Positions 1-7,105 of a stretch of 47,392 bases of DNA are shown here, in pieces. This stretch comes from Trichocoleus sp. Its GTDB lineage: Bacteria; Cyanobacteriota; Cyanobacteriia; Elainellales; Elainellaceae. Each line of letters opens with the position of its first letter. Position 1 is the first letter of the stretch. The notes under the pieces are model-generated. The model made no database searches, was not told where the DNA came from, and saw only the letters and a program-made list of their open reading frames with translations. Location of the stretch: positions 1 through 47,392 of the forward strand of contig DATNQD010000025.1 in assembly GCA_036702865.1 (NCBI GenBank), in the 5' to 3' direction. Made by a program: the position numbers and the translations under genes.

Positions 1-80
1 GGACCAGTTCAAAATGTAAGTGACGCTGGGTGTCCAAGTCCATAACAGTGCCCATAATACCCGACGAACTTCTGGCATAC

Positions 81-1322
81 TCAGAGTGAGTTCAAGCTGC
101 GTTTGCACTGGAAATCGCTGATTGGAGGAGGTATTGAGATGCTCAAATCCCCCTTTTTTGCCCCTTGCTGATCACTTTGAGCACGAGCAACGGTTAAGAA
201 CGCATGAGCCACCAGAGTCAGGGTAATGTGACGATACCAACCCTGCCAAGAGCGCACTTCATAGTGGTCTAAGCCAACTTCTCCTTTGGCAGTTTCAAAG
301 CCTGTTTCAATGGTCCATCGAGTACCCGCTACGCTTACTATCTCTTCCAGGGTCGTTGAGGCAGGCGCAAAGACCACATAATAGGCGCACTCAATCGGGT
401 CGCTCAAACTTCGTCTGACCAATAACCACCGTTGCCACTCAGGCGCAGTTGGGCAATTAAACCGAACCCGTGCCCATTCGTAAATCCTAGGACCTTTTGT
501 GCCATCCCCACAACTGAGTCTGACCCAATCATTAGTGGTTAAGTTTGCTGCCACCTCATCTGCACGATATTGCTGGTAGCTAATCCATAGAGGCTCTTTG
601 ACGGAAACAGCCAGCACATACGCTTCACCCTGTTCCTCTAGCCACAATCGCAAGCGTCGGTCACTGCCATACACTTCATCCCCGCTCACCCAAGCATGAG
701 GCACTCGAGCCTTAAATAAGCGCTCCAACATTTGACGAGCCAATTGAGGCTTCGTTGCAAATTGAACGCTCTCGGGTACTCCAACCTGCTGACATCGCTT
801 GGGCTGGTCAGTCCAACTCTTGGGGAGGTACAGGTCTCGATCTAGGAACGTGTAGCCGCTTGGAGTGGCATAACTGAGAAACACCCCAATCTGACAATTC
901 TCAATTCGTCCAGCGGTTCCACTATACTGCCGTTGGACACCCACCGATTGGTTGCCCTTCTTTAGAAATCCAGTTTCATCAATGACGACTACCGCTGCGC
1001 TATGTCCCAGGTGTTCGACAACATAATTCCTCAACTCATCCCGTACCAAGCTGGCATCCCACACCGAGCGACCCAATAGATGCTGAATTGCATAGGGATT
1101 AGCATCTCCAACTTGCTCGGCAATCTGCCAACCATTTTTGCGTTCCACTGAACTGAGCAAGCCTTGCAAATAATCCTGGGCATGCTGTTTGGTTTCGATG
1201 CGTTTGAAGTAAGGAGCCAACCGTTGGTTTAAATGTTCAAACTCATCTGCCCATCGCTCGACATCGTCAGTTGAAATTGGAGTCGCAGTTGTTGCCAGAA
1301 TAGATTGATATGAAAGCGTCAC
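81..1322 (-). CDS. IS701-family DDE transposase (frame-0 product)
   Basis: This is a cut-and-paste transposase of the IS701 type (DDE endonuclease). The frame-0 product is 413 residues. Visible landmarks are VVVIDETGF near residue 113 (first catalytic Asp), WVSGDEVYGSD near 211 (second Asp) and the region RWTIETGFETAKGEVGLDHYEVR near 337-359 carrying the catalytic Glu. The last ~22 residues of frame 0 look non-native. The expected IS701 tail (MPEVRRVLWALLW, then ILNWS) is instead encoded in the -1 frame, which is open from the frameshift site to base 1. A slippery heptamer A AAA AAG sits where the frames must join. The gene is therefore either decoded by programmed -1 frameshifting or broken by a one-base change in a homopolymer run. 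The CDS is complete at its 5' end, and the -1 extension leaves the window. Confidence 0.85.
   Translation of the reverse strand: MTLSYQSILATTATPISTDDVERWADEFEHLNQRLAPYFKRIETKQHAQDYLQGLLSSVERKNGWQIAEQVGDANPYAIQHLLGRSVWDASLVRDELRNYVVEHLGHSAAVVVIDETGFLKKGNQSVGVQRQYSGTAGRIENCQIGVFLSYATPSGYTFLDRDLYLPKSWTDQPKRCQQVGVPESVQFATKPQLARQMLERLFKARVPHAWVSGDEVYGSDRRLRLWLEEQGEAYVLAVSVKEPLWISYQQYRADEVAANLTTNDWVRLSCGDGTKGPRIYEWARVRFNCPTAPEWQRWLLVRRSLSDPIECAYYVVFAPASTTLEEIVSVAGTRWTIETGFETAKGEVGLDHYEVRSWQGWYRHITLTLVAHAFLTVARAQSDQQGAKKGDLSISIPPPISDFQCKRSLNSL
124..159 (-). other. Candidate -1 ribosomal frameshift site with downstream hairpin
   Basis: Read on the minus strand, codons GCA AAA AAG contain the heptamer A AAA AAG (complement of 153-159). 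Directly after it is a hairpin: TTGAG-CAT-CTCAA (complement of 134-146), extended by GGGGG pairing with CCTCC across a two-base internal loop. Slipping back one base gives GGG GGA TTT GAG and an open frame of about 50 codons to the window edge. A run of six A and five G could also simply be an indel hot spot. Confidence 0.55.
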
Positions 1323-1381
1323 AAAAAATACTTGTATCTCCTGTTGTATCTCTATTCTAGCCGATCTACAACTGTAGTACT

Positions 1382-1744
1382 AATACGATCGGGCCCTGGC
1401 GCATGTGTAAGGCATTTGTTCCCTTATTGCGTCAGAGCCAACAGGGTCGCATTGTCAATGTTTCGAGTGGAGCTGGATCGATCGCCAGTATGGGTGACAG
1501 TACTCCTGCCTACAGCGTCTCAAAAGCGGCACTAAATGCCTTCACTCGTTGTTTGGCGGCTGAGCTTAAGAGCGCAGGGATTCTGGTCAATGCCATCTGT
1601 CCTGGCTGGGTCGCAACGGATATGGGTGGATCAGGCGGACGACCTGTAGAGGATGGGGCTGCAAGCGTGGTTTGGGCTGTTATGTTGCCCAATGATGGAT
1701 CCACAGGCGGCTTCTTTCGAGATGGTAAACCTGTGCCCTGGTGA
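1382..1744 (+). pseudogene. 5'-truncated short-chain dehydrogenase (carbonyl reductase-like)
   Basis: This is the C-terminal part of an SDR-fold NAD(P)-dependent oxidoreductase. Visible are the strand and Ser motif RIVNVSSGAGS, the catalytic Tyr-x3-Lys in AYSVSKAA, the PGWVATDMGG segment after the active site, and a tail GGFFRDGKPVPW typical of carbonyl reductase-like SDRs. The Rossmann glycine motif and roughly the first half of the enzyme are missing. The reading frame is open upstream to about 1382, exactly where the insertion element ends, so the IS probably truncated it. An ATG at 1403 lies inside the conserved core and is not a plausible native start. Confidence 0.8.
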
Positions 1745-1751
1745 GGCAAGC

Positions 1752-1939
1752 GGAGCTTACACCCTGCCATTCAACTTGAGCGGACATCCAGCGATCGTGA
1801 TCCGATTGGACAAACGAATAATGGATTACCGATTGGAATGCAGATCGTAGGCAAGTGGTGGAAAGAAATGGAGATGATCGTGATAGCTAAACAAATTGAC
1901 ACGATCATGAATGGCTTTCAATCCCCATCAGATTATTGA
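1752..1939 (+). pseudogene. Amidase C-terminal remnant with a one-base frameshift
   Basis: Reading from 1752 gives GAYTLPFNLSGHPAIVI. With one base restored near 1803, the next frame continues PIGQTNNGLPIGMQIVG, KWWKEMEMIVIAKQIDTIM and a stop at 1937-1939. This matches the C-terminal segment of amidase-signature enzymes (hydrophobic LPFN.SGHPA, then PIG...GLPIG.QIVG). The Ser-Ser-Lys catalytic core is absent. The fragment starts eight bases after the SDR fragment ends and on the same strand, so the two may be remains of one former locus brought together by deletion. It is not functional as it stands. Confidence 0.7.
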
Positions 1940-2033
1940 ATTACCAATTATTTCCCACAGTTCTGACAGGGATACCACCATTAAATCTAAATCATTTGAA
2001 TCTCTTGTTCCATCAACTGTGAACGGCAAGTTC

Positions 2034-2588
2034 TCACTGCGCCCATACAGCTTCTACACGTTGCCGAAACGGAGTCATGACTTCGGGTGGCGTATTTTGA
2101 ACATATTCCATTACGCTATCCTGCTCAGGTTTAGATAACTGTTCAAAGTACTGCATCGCCGTTTCAACAGAAAACTCAACCCCCAATTCTTCTGCAAAAT
2201 TAGGAGGGATCGCTGTCCAAATTGCCGCAGGAATTTGTTGCTCGTAGCACCATTGCCGCACAATACGATCGACATCAATCTGTTCAGGATGATCTTGAAT
2301 AGAACTGAGATTTTGCTGTAAATCAATGTAGCCCGTTTCTTCTGGGCTTGCATTTTCTCGCTCCTGAAGGTCTTTAATCGCATCAGTAAGGTTTGAGCGC
2401 GAACTCCAGACAAACTTTGTTGGACAGTCGACCCCATTCACCGGATCAAGCACTAATGTTAGCGGACGGGCAGTTTTAACCCGGGTGAATTCTAGCGGAA
2501 GGACAGGACCGCCCTGCTCCCAAAACCCTTCATAGGGGAGATCTTGAGGTTTCCAAATCAATGAACTCCAACCCAAAATTGCGATCAT
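2034..2588 (-). CDS. Hypothetical protein, gamma-glutamylcyclotransferase-like N-terminus
   Basis: This 184-residue soluble protein has no signal peptide or membrane segment. It begins with IAILGWSSLIW, followed by LPLEFTRV and LTLVLDPVNG. That arrangement resembles bacterial proteins with the gamma-glutamylcyclotransferase fold, whose start carries a GxGSL-type loop. The catalytic glutamate of true cyclotransferases cannot be assigned by eye, so no reaction is claimed. The start ATG at 2588 has only a weak ribosome-binding site. It stands alone on the minus strand, between the pseudogene zone and the aldo/keto reductase. Confidence 0.7.
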   Translation of the reverse strand: MIAILGWSSLIWKPQDLPYEGFWEQGGPVLPLEFTRVKTARPLTLVLDPVNGVDCPTKFVWSSRSNLTDAIKDLQERENASPEETGYIDLQQNLSSIQDHPEQIDVDRIVRQWCYEQQIPAAIWTAIPPNFAEELGVEFSVETAMQYFEQLSKPEQDSVMEYVQNTPPEVMTPFRQRVEAVWAQ

Positions 2589-2821
2589 GCTCTAACGATA
2601 TGGATGAATCAAACAGCTTCCCCATCTTAACGAATCGTAATAATTAATCCCTGAACTAGAATTCGCTGCCGCTCAAGCCTGGAAACAAGCTCAGCTTGCT
2701 CAGCTTTTCTGGCGATCGATCAGGAAGGGAAGGGTGAGCTTGCAGGTAAACAAATGACAGATATTGATTTTTGTCATTCATTCTATTATAGTGCTTCTAT
2801 TACATCCGTGGAGAAGCCGTT

Positions 2822-3820
2822 ATGTTATCGCGTCAACTGGGAACGAACGGGTCAACGGTATCAGCAATCGGACTTGGCTGTATGGGGATGTCTGATTTCT
2901 ACGGTCCCACCGATCGCACCGAAAGCATTGCCACAATTCATGCAGCCCTCGATGCAGGCATAACTCTGCTGGATACAGGCGACTTTTATGGCATGGGGCA
3001 TAACGAACTGCTGCTGCACGAAGCCCTCGCCGGACGGAAACGAGAAGATGTCTTCATTGCGGTTAAATTTGGGGGATTGAGAGCACCCGATCGCAGCTTT
3101 CTTGGCTTTGATGCTCGTCCTGCGGCGGTGAAAAACTTCCTTGCCTATACTCTGCAACGCTTAGGAACCGATTACATCGATCTTTATCAACCCGCCCGTC
3201 TTGATCCAACAGTACCGATTGAGGAGACGATTGGCGCAATCAGCGAAATGGTGCAAGCGGGATATGTTCGTCAGATTGGGCTATCGGAAATGGGTGCAGA
3301 AACGATTCGACGTGCCCACGCGGTGCATCCGATCAGTTGGCTACAAATTGAATATTCCCTTTTAAGTCGGAGTATTGAGGCAGAGATTTTGCCAACGGTG
3401 CGTGAACTGGAGATTGCAATCACAGCGTATGGAGTACTATCACGCGGGCTGTTGAGTGGTCACTGGTCAAAGGAACGATCGGAGCAGGCACAGGATTTTC
3501 GAGGACATTTGCCGCGTTTTTCGGGTGAGAATCTCGATCGCAATCTGTCGCTTGTCGAGGCATTACGCAGCATTGCTCAGGAGTACAATGCAACCGTGGC
3601 TCAAGTGGCAATCGCCTGGGTGCTCTCACAAGGTAACGATATTATTCCACTGGTTGGCGCAAGACGGCGCGATCGTTTGAGTGAAGCATTGGGTGCATTG
3701 GATCTACATTTAAGCGAGAATGATTTAGCTCAGATTGAGGCAGCCATCCCTCCAGATGCAGTCGCGGGCGATCGTTATGATGCCGTACAGATGGGAATGC
3801 TTGACAGTGAAAAGAGGTAG
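2822..3820 (+). CDS. Aldo/keto reductase
   Basis: This 332-residue cytosolic NADPH-dependent reductase has a (beta/alpha)8 barrel. The N-terminal AKR signature runs [13 protein letters not shown], then [18 protein letters not shown]. The catalytic Asp51, Tyr56 and Lys82 (AVKFGG) are visible. The fourth tetrad position, usually His, falls in [10 protein letters not shown], where Ala125 stands. This wording recurs in a subgroup of bacterial AKRs, so it may be a subfamily trait. Later motifs [13 protein letters not shown] and [11 protein letters not shown] are typical. The start ATG follows GGAGAAG at a good distance. The TetR gene begins eight bases after the stop, so the two probably form one transcript, with the regulator likely controlling the reductase. 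Confidence 0.9.
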   Translation: MLSRQLGTNGSTVSAIGLGCMGMSDFYGPTDRTESIATIHAALDAGITLLDTGDFYGMGHNELLLHEALAGRKREDVFIAVKFGGLRAPDRSFLGFDARPAAVKNFLAYTLQRLGTDYIDLYQPARLDPTVPIEETIGAISEMVQAGYVRQIGLSEMGAETIRRAHAVHPISWLQIEYSLLSRSIEAEILPTVRELEIAITAYGVLSRGLLSGHWSKERSEQAQDFRGHLPRFSGENLDRNLSLVEALRSIAQEYNATVAQVAIAWVLSQGNDIIPLVGARRRDRLSEALGALDLHLSENDLAQIEAAIPPDAVAGDRYDAVQMGMLDSEKR

Positions 3821-3828
3821 GACAGACA

Positions 3829-4419
3829 TTGAGTGATTCAGTTTTAACGCCAGAGCGGATTTTGGATGCCGCAGAAGAGGTGTTGCGGCGATATGGTCCG
3901 GCAAAGGCAACCGTTGTGGATGTAGCTCGTTTCCTCAATGTGAGCCACGGCACAATATACCGTCACTTTCCAAATAAAGTCGCTTTGCGCGATGCGGTGG
4001 CAGAACGCTGGCTTCATCGAGTGTCTGAGCCATTGGCGGCAATCGCGAATGAACCTGGATCCGCTGTGGAACAATTGCACCGCTGGTTTGTGCAACTGAT
4101 GACGCTGAAACGTCAAAAAGTGCTTGATGATCCGGAGATGTTTGCCACCTATTCAGCGATCGCTGAGGAAGCGCGAGACGTCGTTCAGGCTCATGTAAAT
4201 GAACTCTTGGGGCAACTCACTCAAATTATTGAAAGCGGCATTTCTAGCCAAGCATTTAAGGTGGTTGATTCGCATCAGGCAGCGAGGGCTGTTTTCTATG
4301 CTACCGTTCGATTTCACCATCCTGTTCATGCCAAAGAATGGAGCGATCCAGGCATCGATCGTGACTTTGCCGAAATCTGGTCATTATTGCTGACTGGGCT
4401 AATTTCAGGACAGGGGTAA
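3829..4419 (+). CDS. TetR/AcrR-family transcriptional regulator
   Basis: This 196-residue one-component repressor-type protein probably starts at TTG 3829, eight bases after the AKR stop, with GAGGTAGGAC upstream as ribosome-binding site. Residues ~8-55 form the TetR helix-turn-helix: ILDAAEEVLRRYGPAKATVV, then VARFLNVSHGTIYRHFPNK. The C-terminal helical domain carries the ligand pocket and dimer interface, and nothing in the sequence identifies the ligand. Its position directly after the AKR suggests joint regulation in response to an aldehyde or ketone-like compound (inference). No ATG lies close enough to the conserved domain to serve as an alternative start. Confidence 0.88.
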   Translation: MSDSVLTPERILDAAEEVLRRYGPAKATVVDVARFLNVSHGTIYRHFPNKVALRDAVAERWLHRVSEPLAAIANEPGSAVEQLHRWFVQLMTLKRQKVLDDPEMFATYSAIAEEARDVVQAHVNELLGQLTQIIESGISSQAFKVVDSHQAARAVFYATVRFHHPVHAKEWSDPGIDRDFAEIWSLLLTGLISGQG

Positions 4420-4444
4420 GGGCGAACCATTTGCAGCAAAACGG

Positions 4445-4480
4445 TTGCACTGATCATTGCACTGATTATTGCCCTGATTA
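4445..4480 (+). repeat. Three tandem 12-bp repeats in a convergent intergenic region
   Basis: The units are TTGCACTGATCA, TTGCACTGATTA and TTGCCCTGATTA, back to back. The 89-base gap between the convergent TetR and kinase genes is bounded exactly by the inverted repeat GGGCGAA (4420-4426) and TTCGCCC (4502-4508). In one frame the repeat reads as ALI-IALI-IALI followed by basic residues, but no start codon precedes it. Confidence 0.8.
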
Positions 4481-4508
4481 GAATACATTGGCGCAAACAG
4501 CTTCGCCC

Positions 4509-7091
4509 CTATGTGAGGCTTTCATTGCCAGAGACAATTGTCCACGGCAGCAATAGAGTAAAGGTCGTTAATCCAGCCTTACTTTCAACGACAATAGAAC
4601 CGCTCAAAGACTCAACCAGCTTCTTAATAATTGTTAGCCCCATTCCTGTTCCACCGGTTTTCCAGGGATCGTGATTTGGCACTCGATAGAACTTATCAAA
4701 AATCTTCGTCAACTCTTCAGGAGGTATTTCTGAATCAGAGTTGCTGACGCTTAGCTCCAGTCCCTCATCGATCGCGCGAGTGTTCACTGTAATCTGTGCT
4801 CCTTCAGGTGCAAACTTACAAGCATTATTGAGTAATTCTGTGAGAATACGGCTCAATCGAGAGATGTCCGTTGTGAATGGTGGCAAATCAGGCGCTATAT
4901 TAATGTTTAAGATCTGGTTTTGGTTCTGGCTTGTGACTTCAAATGGTTCAATAATGTGAAGTATCCAATCCTGTAAGGCAATGGTACTGAGTCTCAGCGG
5001 TTCAGTATTTACATCAACTTCTTGCAGTGTGAGCAAATCATTAATTAAATCAATTTCTCGACGGCATTCGTTCTTCAAGATCTGGAAATACCGACTTGCT
5101 TGTTCAGATTGAGGATTCAGCACACCCTCACGCTGCATGATAATGTCTAGCATTTGAAGTGACAAATGTATGTTTGCAACAGGTGTACGAAGTTCGTGAG
5201 AAACTGTACTCAAGAAGTCATCTTTCAATTGATTTAGTTTCGCCAGTTCTGTCACTTGTAGTTGAGCTTTTTGGTAAAGCCTAGCTTGACGAATCGCGAT
5301 CGCACATTGATTAGCGACCTGTTCCACTAAACGAATCTCTAGTTCATCGAAAGTGTAATCCTGCTGCTTGAATAACCACAGATCCCCAATCACACCATCA
5401 TTATCAGAAATCGGGCAAGCCAGAATTACGAGTGCTCCTCGTTGCCCAGGAGGACGTTGACAAAATTGGAAGTACTGTCCTTGCAGCAACTGGTTGTATT
5501 CTTCCTCAAAATTTGTCATGCAGATCGTTGTTCCTTGAGCAGGAGACACACCTGTTACACACTCATAAGTAATCGTTGATGTCATCTCCTTCAAATCATA
5601 TAAAGCTGCATCACAACCATCTACCGTCAATGCCTGTGAAAGTTCCTCTACAGCCGCTTGTAAGATCTGATTTTGATCAAGGCTATCCCGCACCCGATCC
5701 GTAATCCGTTTTAGGGTTGCTTCAAAGGTAAGCGATCGTTGTAGCTGTGCGGTTCTTTGTCTCACTTGTCCTTCAAGGTCTGCATTCAGCGATCGCACTT
5801 GTTCATATAATTCAGACTGCTGAATTGCGATGGCTAACTGCGCTGCAAGTTGTTGTAATAAGCTCACATCTAATCGTTGCCATTGTCTGGGAGCCTGGCA
5901 CTCATGAGCAACTAATAACCCCCAGAGTTGATCTCCTTGCAAAATTGGAACAACCAGATTTGCCCTGGCTTGAAACTGCTCTAGCAATTCAATATGACAC
6001 TGAGCAAGTCCTTCATTGTAGATGTCATTTGTAACCTGAATGCGTCCTTGGCGGTATAGTTCAACAAAGCCCTGGGCAAAACAAGGATCTAAAAGTCGCC
6101 TACCTAATAGTGAAGTCCATTGTGGATTAACAGACTCGACGGCAACAATCCCGCTCCAATCTGGTTCAAAACGGTAGACGAGAACGCGATCGGTTTGCAG
6201 AAATTGTTGAACTTGGATGACTGTGGTGTAGAGAATGTCTCTTAAGTTAAGAGACTGACGAATTCGCTGAGTAATTAAGCCAATTAGTTGCTCACGCTCA
6301 GCCTGTTTGCGCAGCGCCTCTTCAGCCCGTTTCCGTTCAGTGATGTCTTGGAAGATAGCAACCACTCCAGTAATATTGCCGTCTTTGTCTCGAATTGGGG
6401 CAGCACTATCACTAATTGGCATTTCTTCGCCGTCCTTGGTGCGAAGTATCCACTGATCCGCCAGTCGAACAACAACGCCTTGCTCGATCGCTTTAATAAT
6501 TGGATTTTCCTCAGTTTCAGCAGCCGAGGTATTTACAAGCGGTAGCACCTCACTCACACTCTTGCCCAGTGCATCCTTTTTTTCCCATCCTGTCAGCGTT
6601 TCAGCATAGGGATTCATGAATGTGATTGTTCCTTTGTCATCTGTGACCACAACCGAGTCACCCATGCTTTTAAGCACTTTGGAAAACCACTCTCGCTCAG
6701 TGTGCAAATTCTTCTCAATCTTGAACTTATAAAGTGCTAATTCGATCGTTGCATTCAGTTCCTTTTCTTGAAATGGCTTAATGATGTAGCCAAAAGGTTC
6801 AGTTGCTTTAGCTCGCCCAATAATATTGTCGTTTGCATGAGCCGTGAGATAGACAACTGGAATATTAAATTGCAGCCGGATTTGTTCAGCCGCTTCAATT
6901 CCATCCATTCCACCTTGTAGTCGGATATCCATTAACACAAGGTCTGGCTTTGTTTCAGCCACTTTTTGCAGTGCCTCCGCACCAGATGCTGCAACCCCAA
7001 CGACACGATAGCCAAACCGTTTCAGTGCATTTCTGATATTCCAGACAATAATTCCTTCATCTTCAACTACCAATATTTTTGCTTTTGTCAT
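4509..7091 (-). CDS. Receiver-PAS-cyanobacteriochrome GAF-GAF-HisKA histidine kinase
   Basis: This 860-residue soluble sensor kinase is numbered from the ATG at 7091, which follows a GAGGT motif; a TTG at 7109 is possible but less likely. Domains in order are: receiver (~4-125; phosphoacceptor Asp55 in LVLMDIRL, conserved Lys in IIKPF), PAS (~135-255), GAF (~280-430), a second GAF (~455-605), HisKA (His632 in STVSHELRTP) and HATPase (N-box ELLNNACKF, G-box TGGTGMGLTI). The first GAF has the two-cysteine pattern of DXCF cyanobacteriochromes: Asp335-Pro-Cys337-Phe and Cys365-His366 before the ANLVVPIL strand. It should bind a bilin and sense light, probably in the blue to green range (inference). 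It lies 14 bases after the multi-PAS kinase, whose HisKA_2 domain may phosphorylate its receiver. Confidence 0.88.
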   Translation of the reverse strand: MTKAKILVVEDEGIIVWNIRNALKRFGYRVVGVAASGAEALQKVAETKPDLVLMDIRLQGGMDGIEAAEQIRLQFNIPVVYLTAHANDNIIGRAKATEPFGYIIKPFQEKELNATIELALYKFKIEKNLHTEREWFSKVLKSMGDSVVVTDDKGTITFMNPYAETLTGWEKKDALGKSVSEVLPLVNTSAAETEENPIIKAIEQGVVVRLADQWILRTKDGEEMPISDSAAPIRDKDGNITGVVAIFQDITERKRAEEALRKQAEREQLIGLITQRIRQSLNLRDILYTTVIQVQQFLQTDRVLVYRFEPDWSGIVAVESVNPQWTSLLGRRLLDPCFAQGFVELYRQGRIQVTNDIYNEGLAQCHIELLEQFQARANLVVPILQGDQLWGLLVAHECQAPRQWQRLDVSLLQQLAAQLAIAIQQSELYEQVRSLNADLEGQVRQRTAQLQRSLTFEATLKRITDRVRDSLDQNQILQAAVEELSQALTVDGCDAALYDLKEMTSTITYECVTGVSPAQGTTICMTNFEEEYNQLLQGQYFQFCQRPPGQRGALVILACPISDNDGVIGDLWLFKQQDYTFDELEIRLVEQVANQCAIAIRQARLYQKAQLQVTELAKLNQLKDDFLSTVSHELRTPVANIHLSLQMLDIIMQREGVLNPQSEQASRYFQILKNECRREIDLINDLLTLQEVDVNTEPLRLSTIALQDWILHIIEPFEVTSQNQNQILNINIAPDLPPFTTDISRLSRILTELLNNACKFAPEGAQITVNTRAIDEGLELSVSNSDSEIPPEELTKIFDKFYRVPNHDPWKTGGTGMGLTIIKKLVESLSGSIVVESKAGLTTFTLLLPWTIVSGNESLT

Positions 7092-7105
7092 ATTTGTGAT
7101 GCACC

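Larger units (their letters stand above)
1..1380 (-). mobile_element. IS701-family insertion sequence, partial (runs off left edge)
   Basis: The element is recognised by its transposase. The end upstream of the transposase start lies at roughly 1330-1383, where non-coding sequence gives way abruptly to the middle of a dehydrogenase reading frame. The other end lies beyond base 1, so terminal inverted repeats and the target duplication cannot be compared and the right boundary is approximate. Confidence 0.75.
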
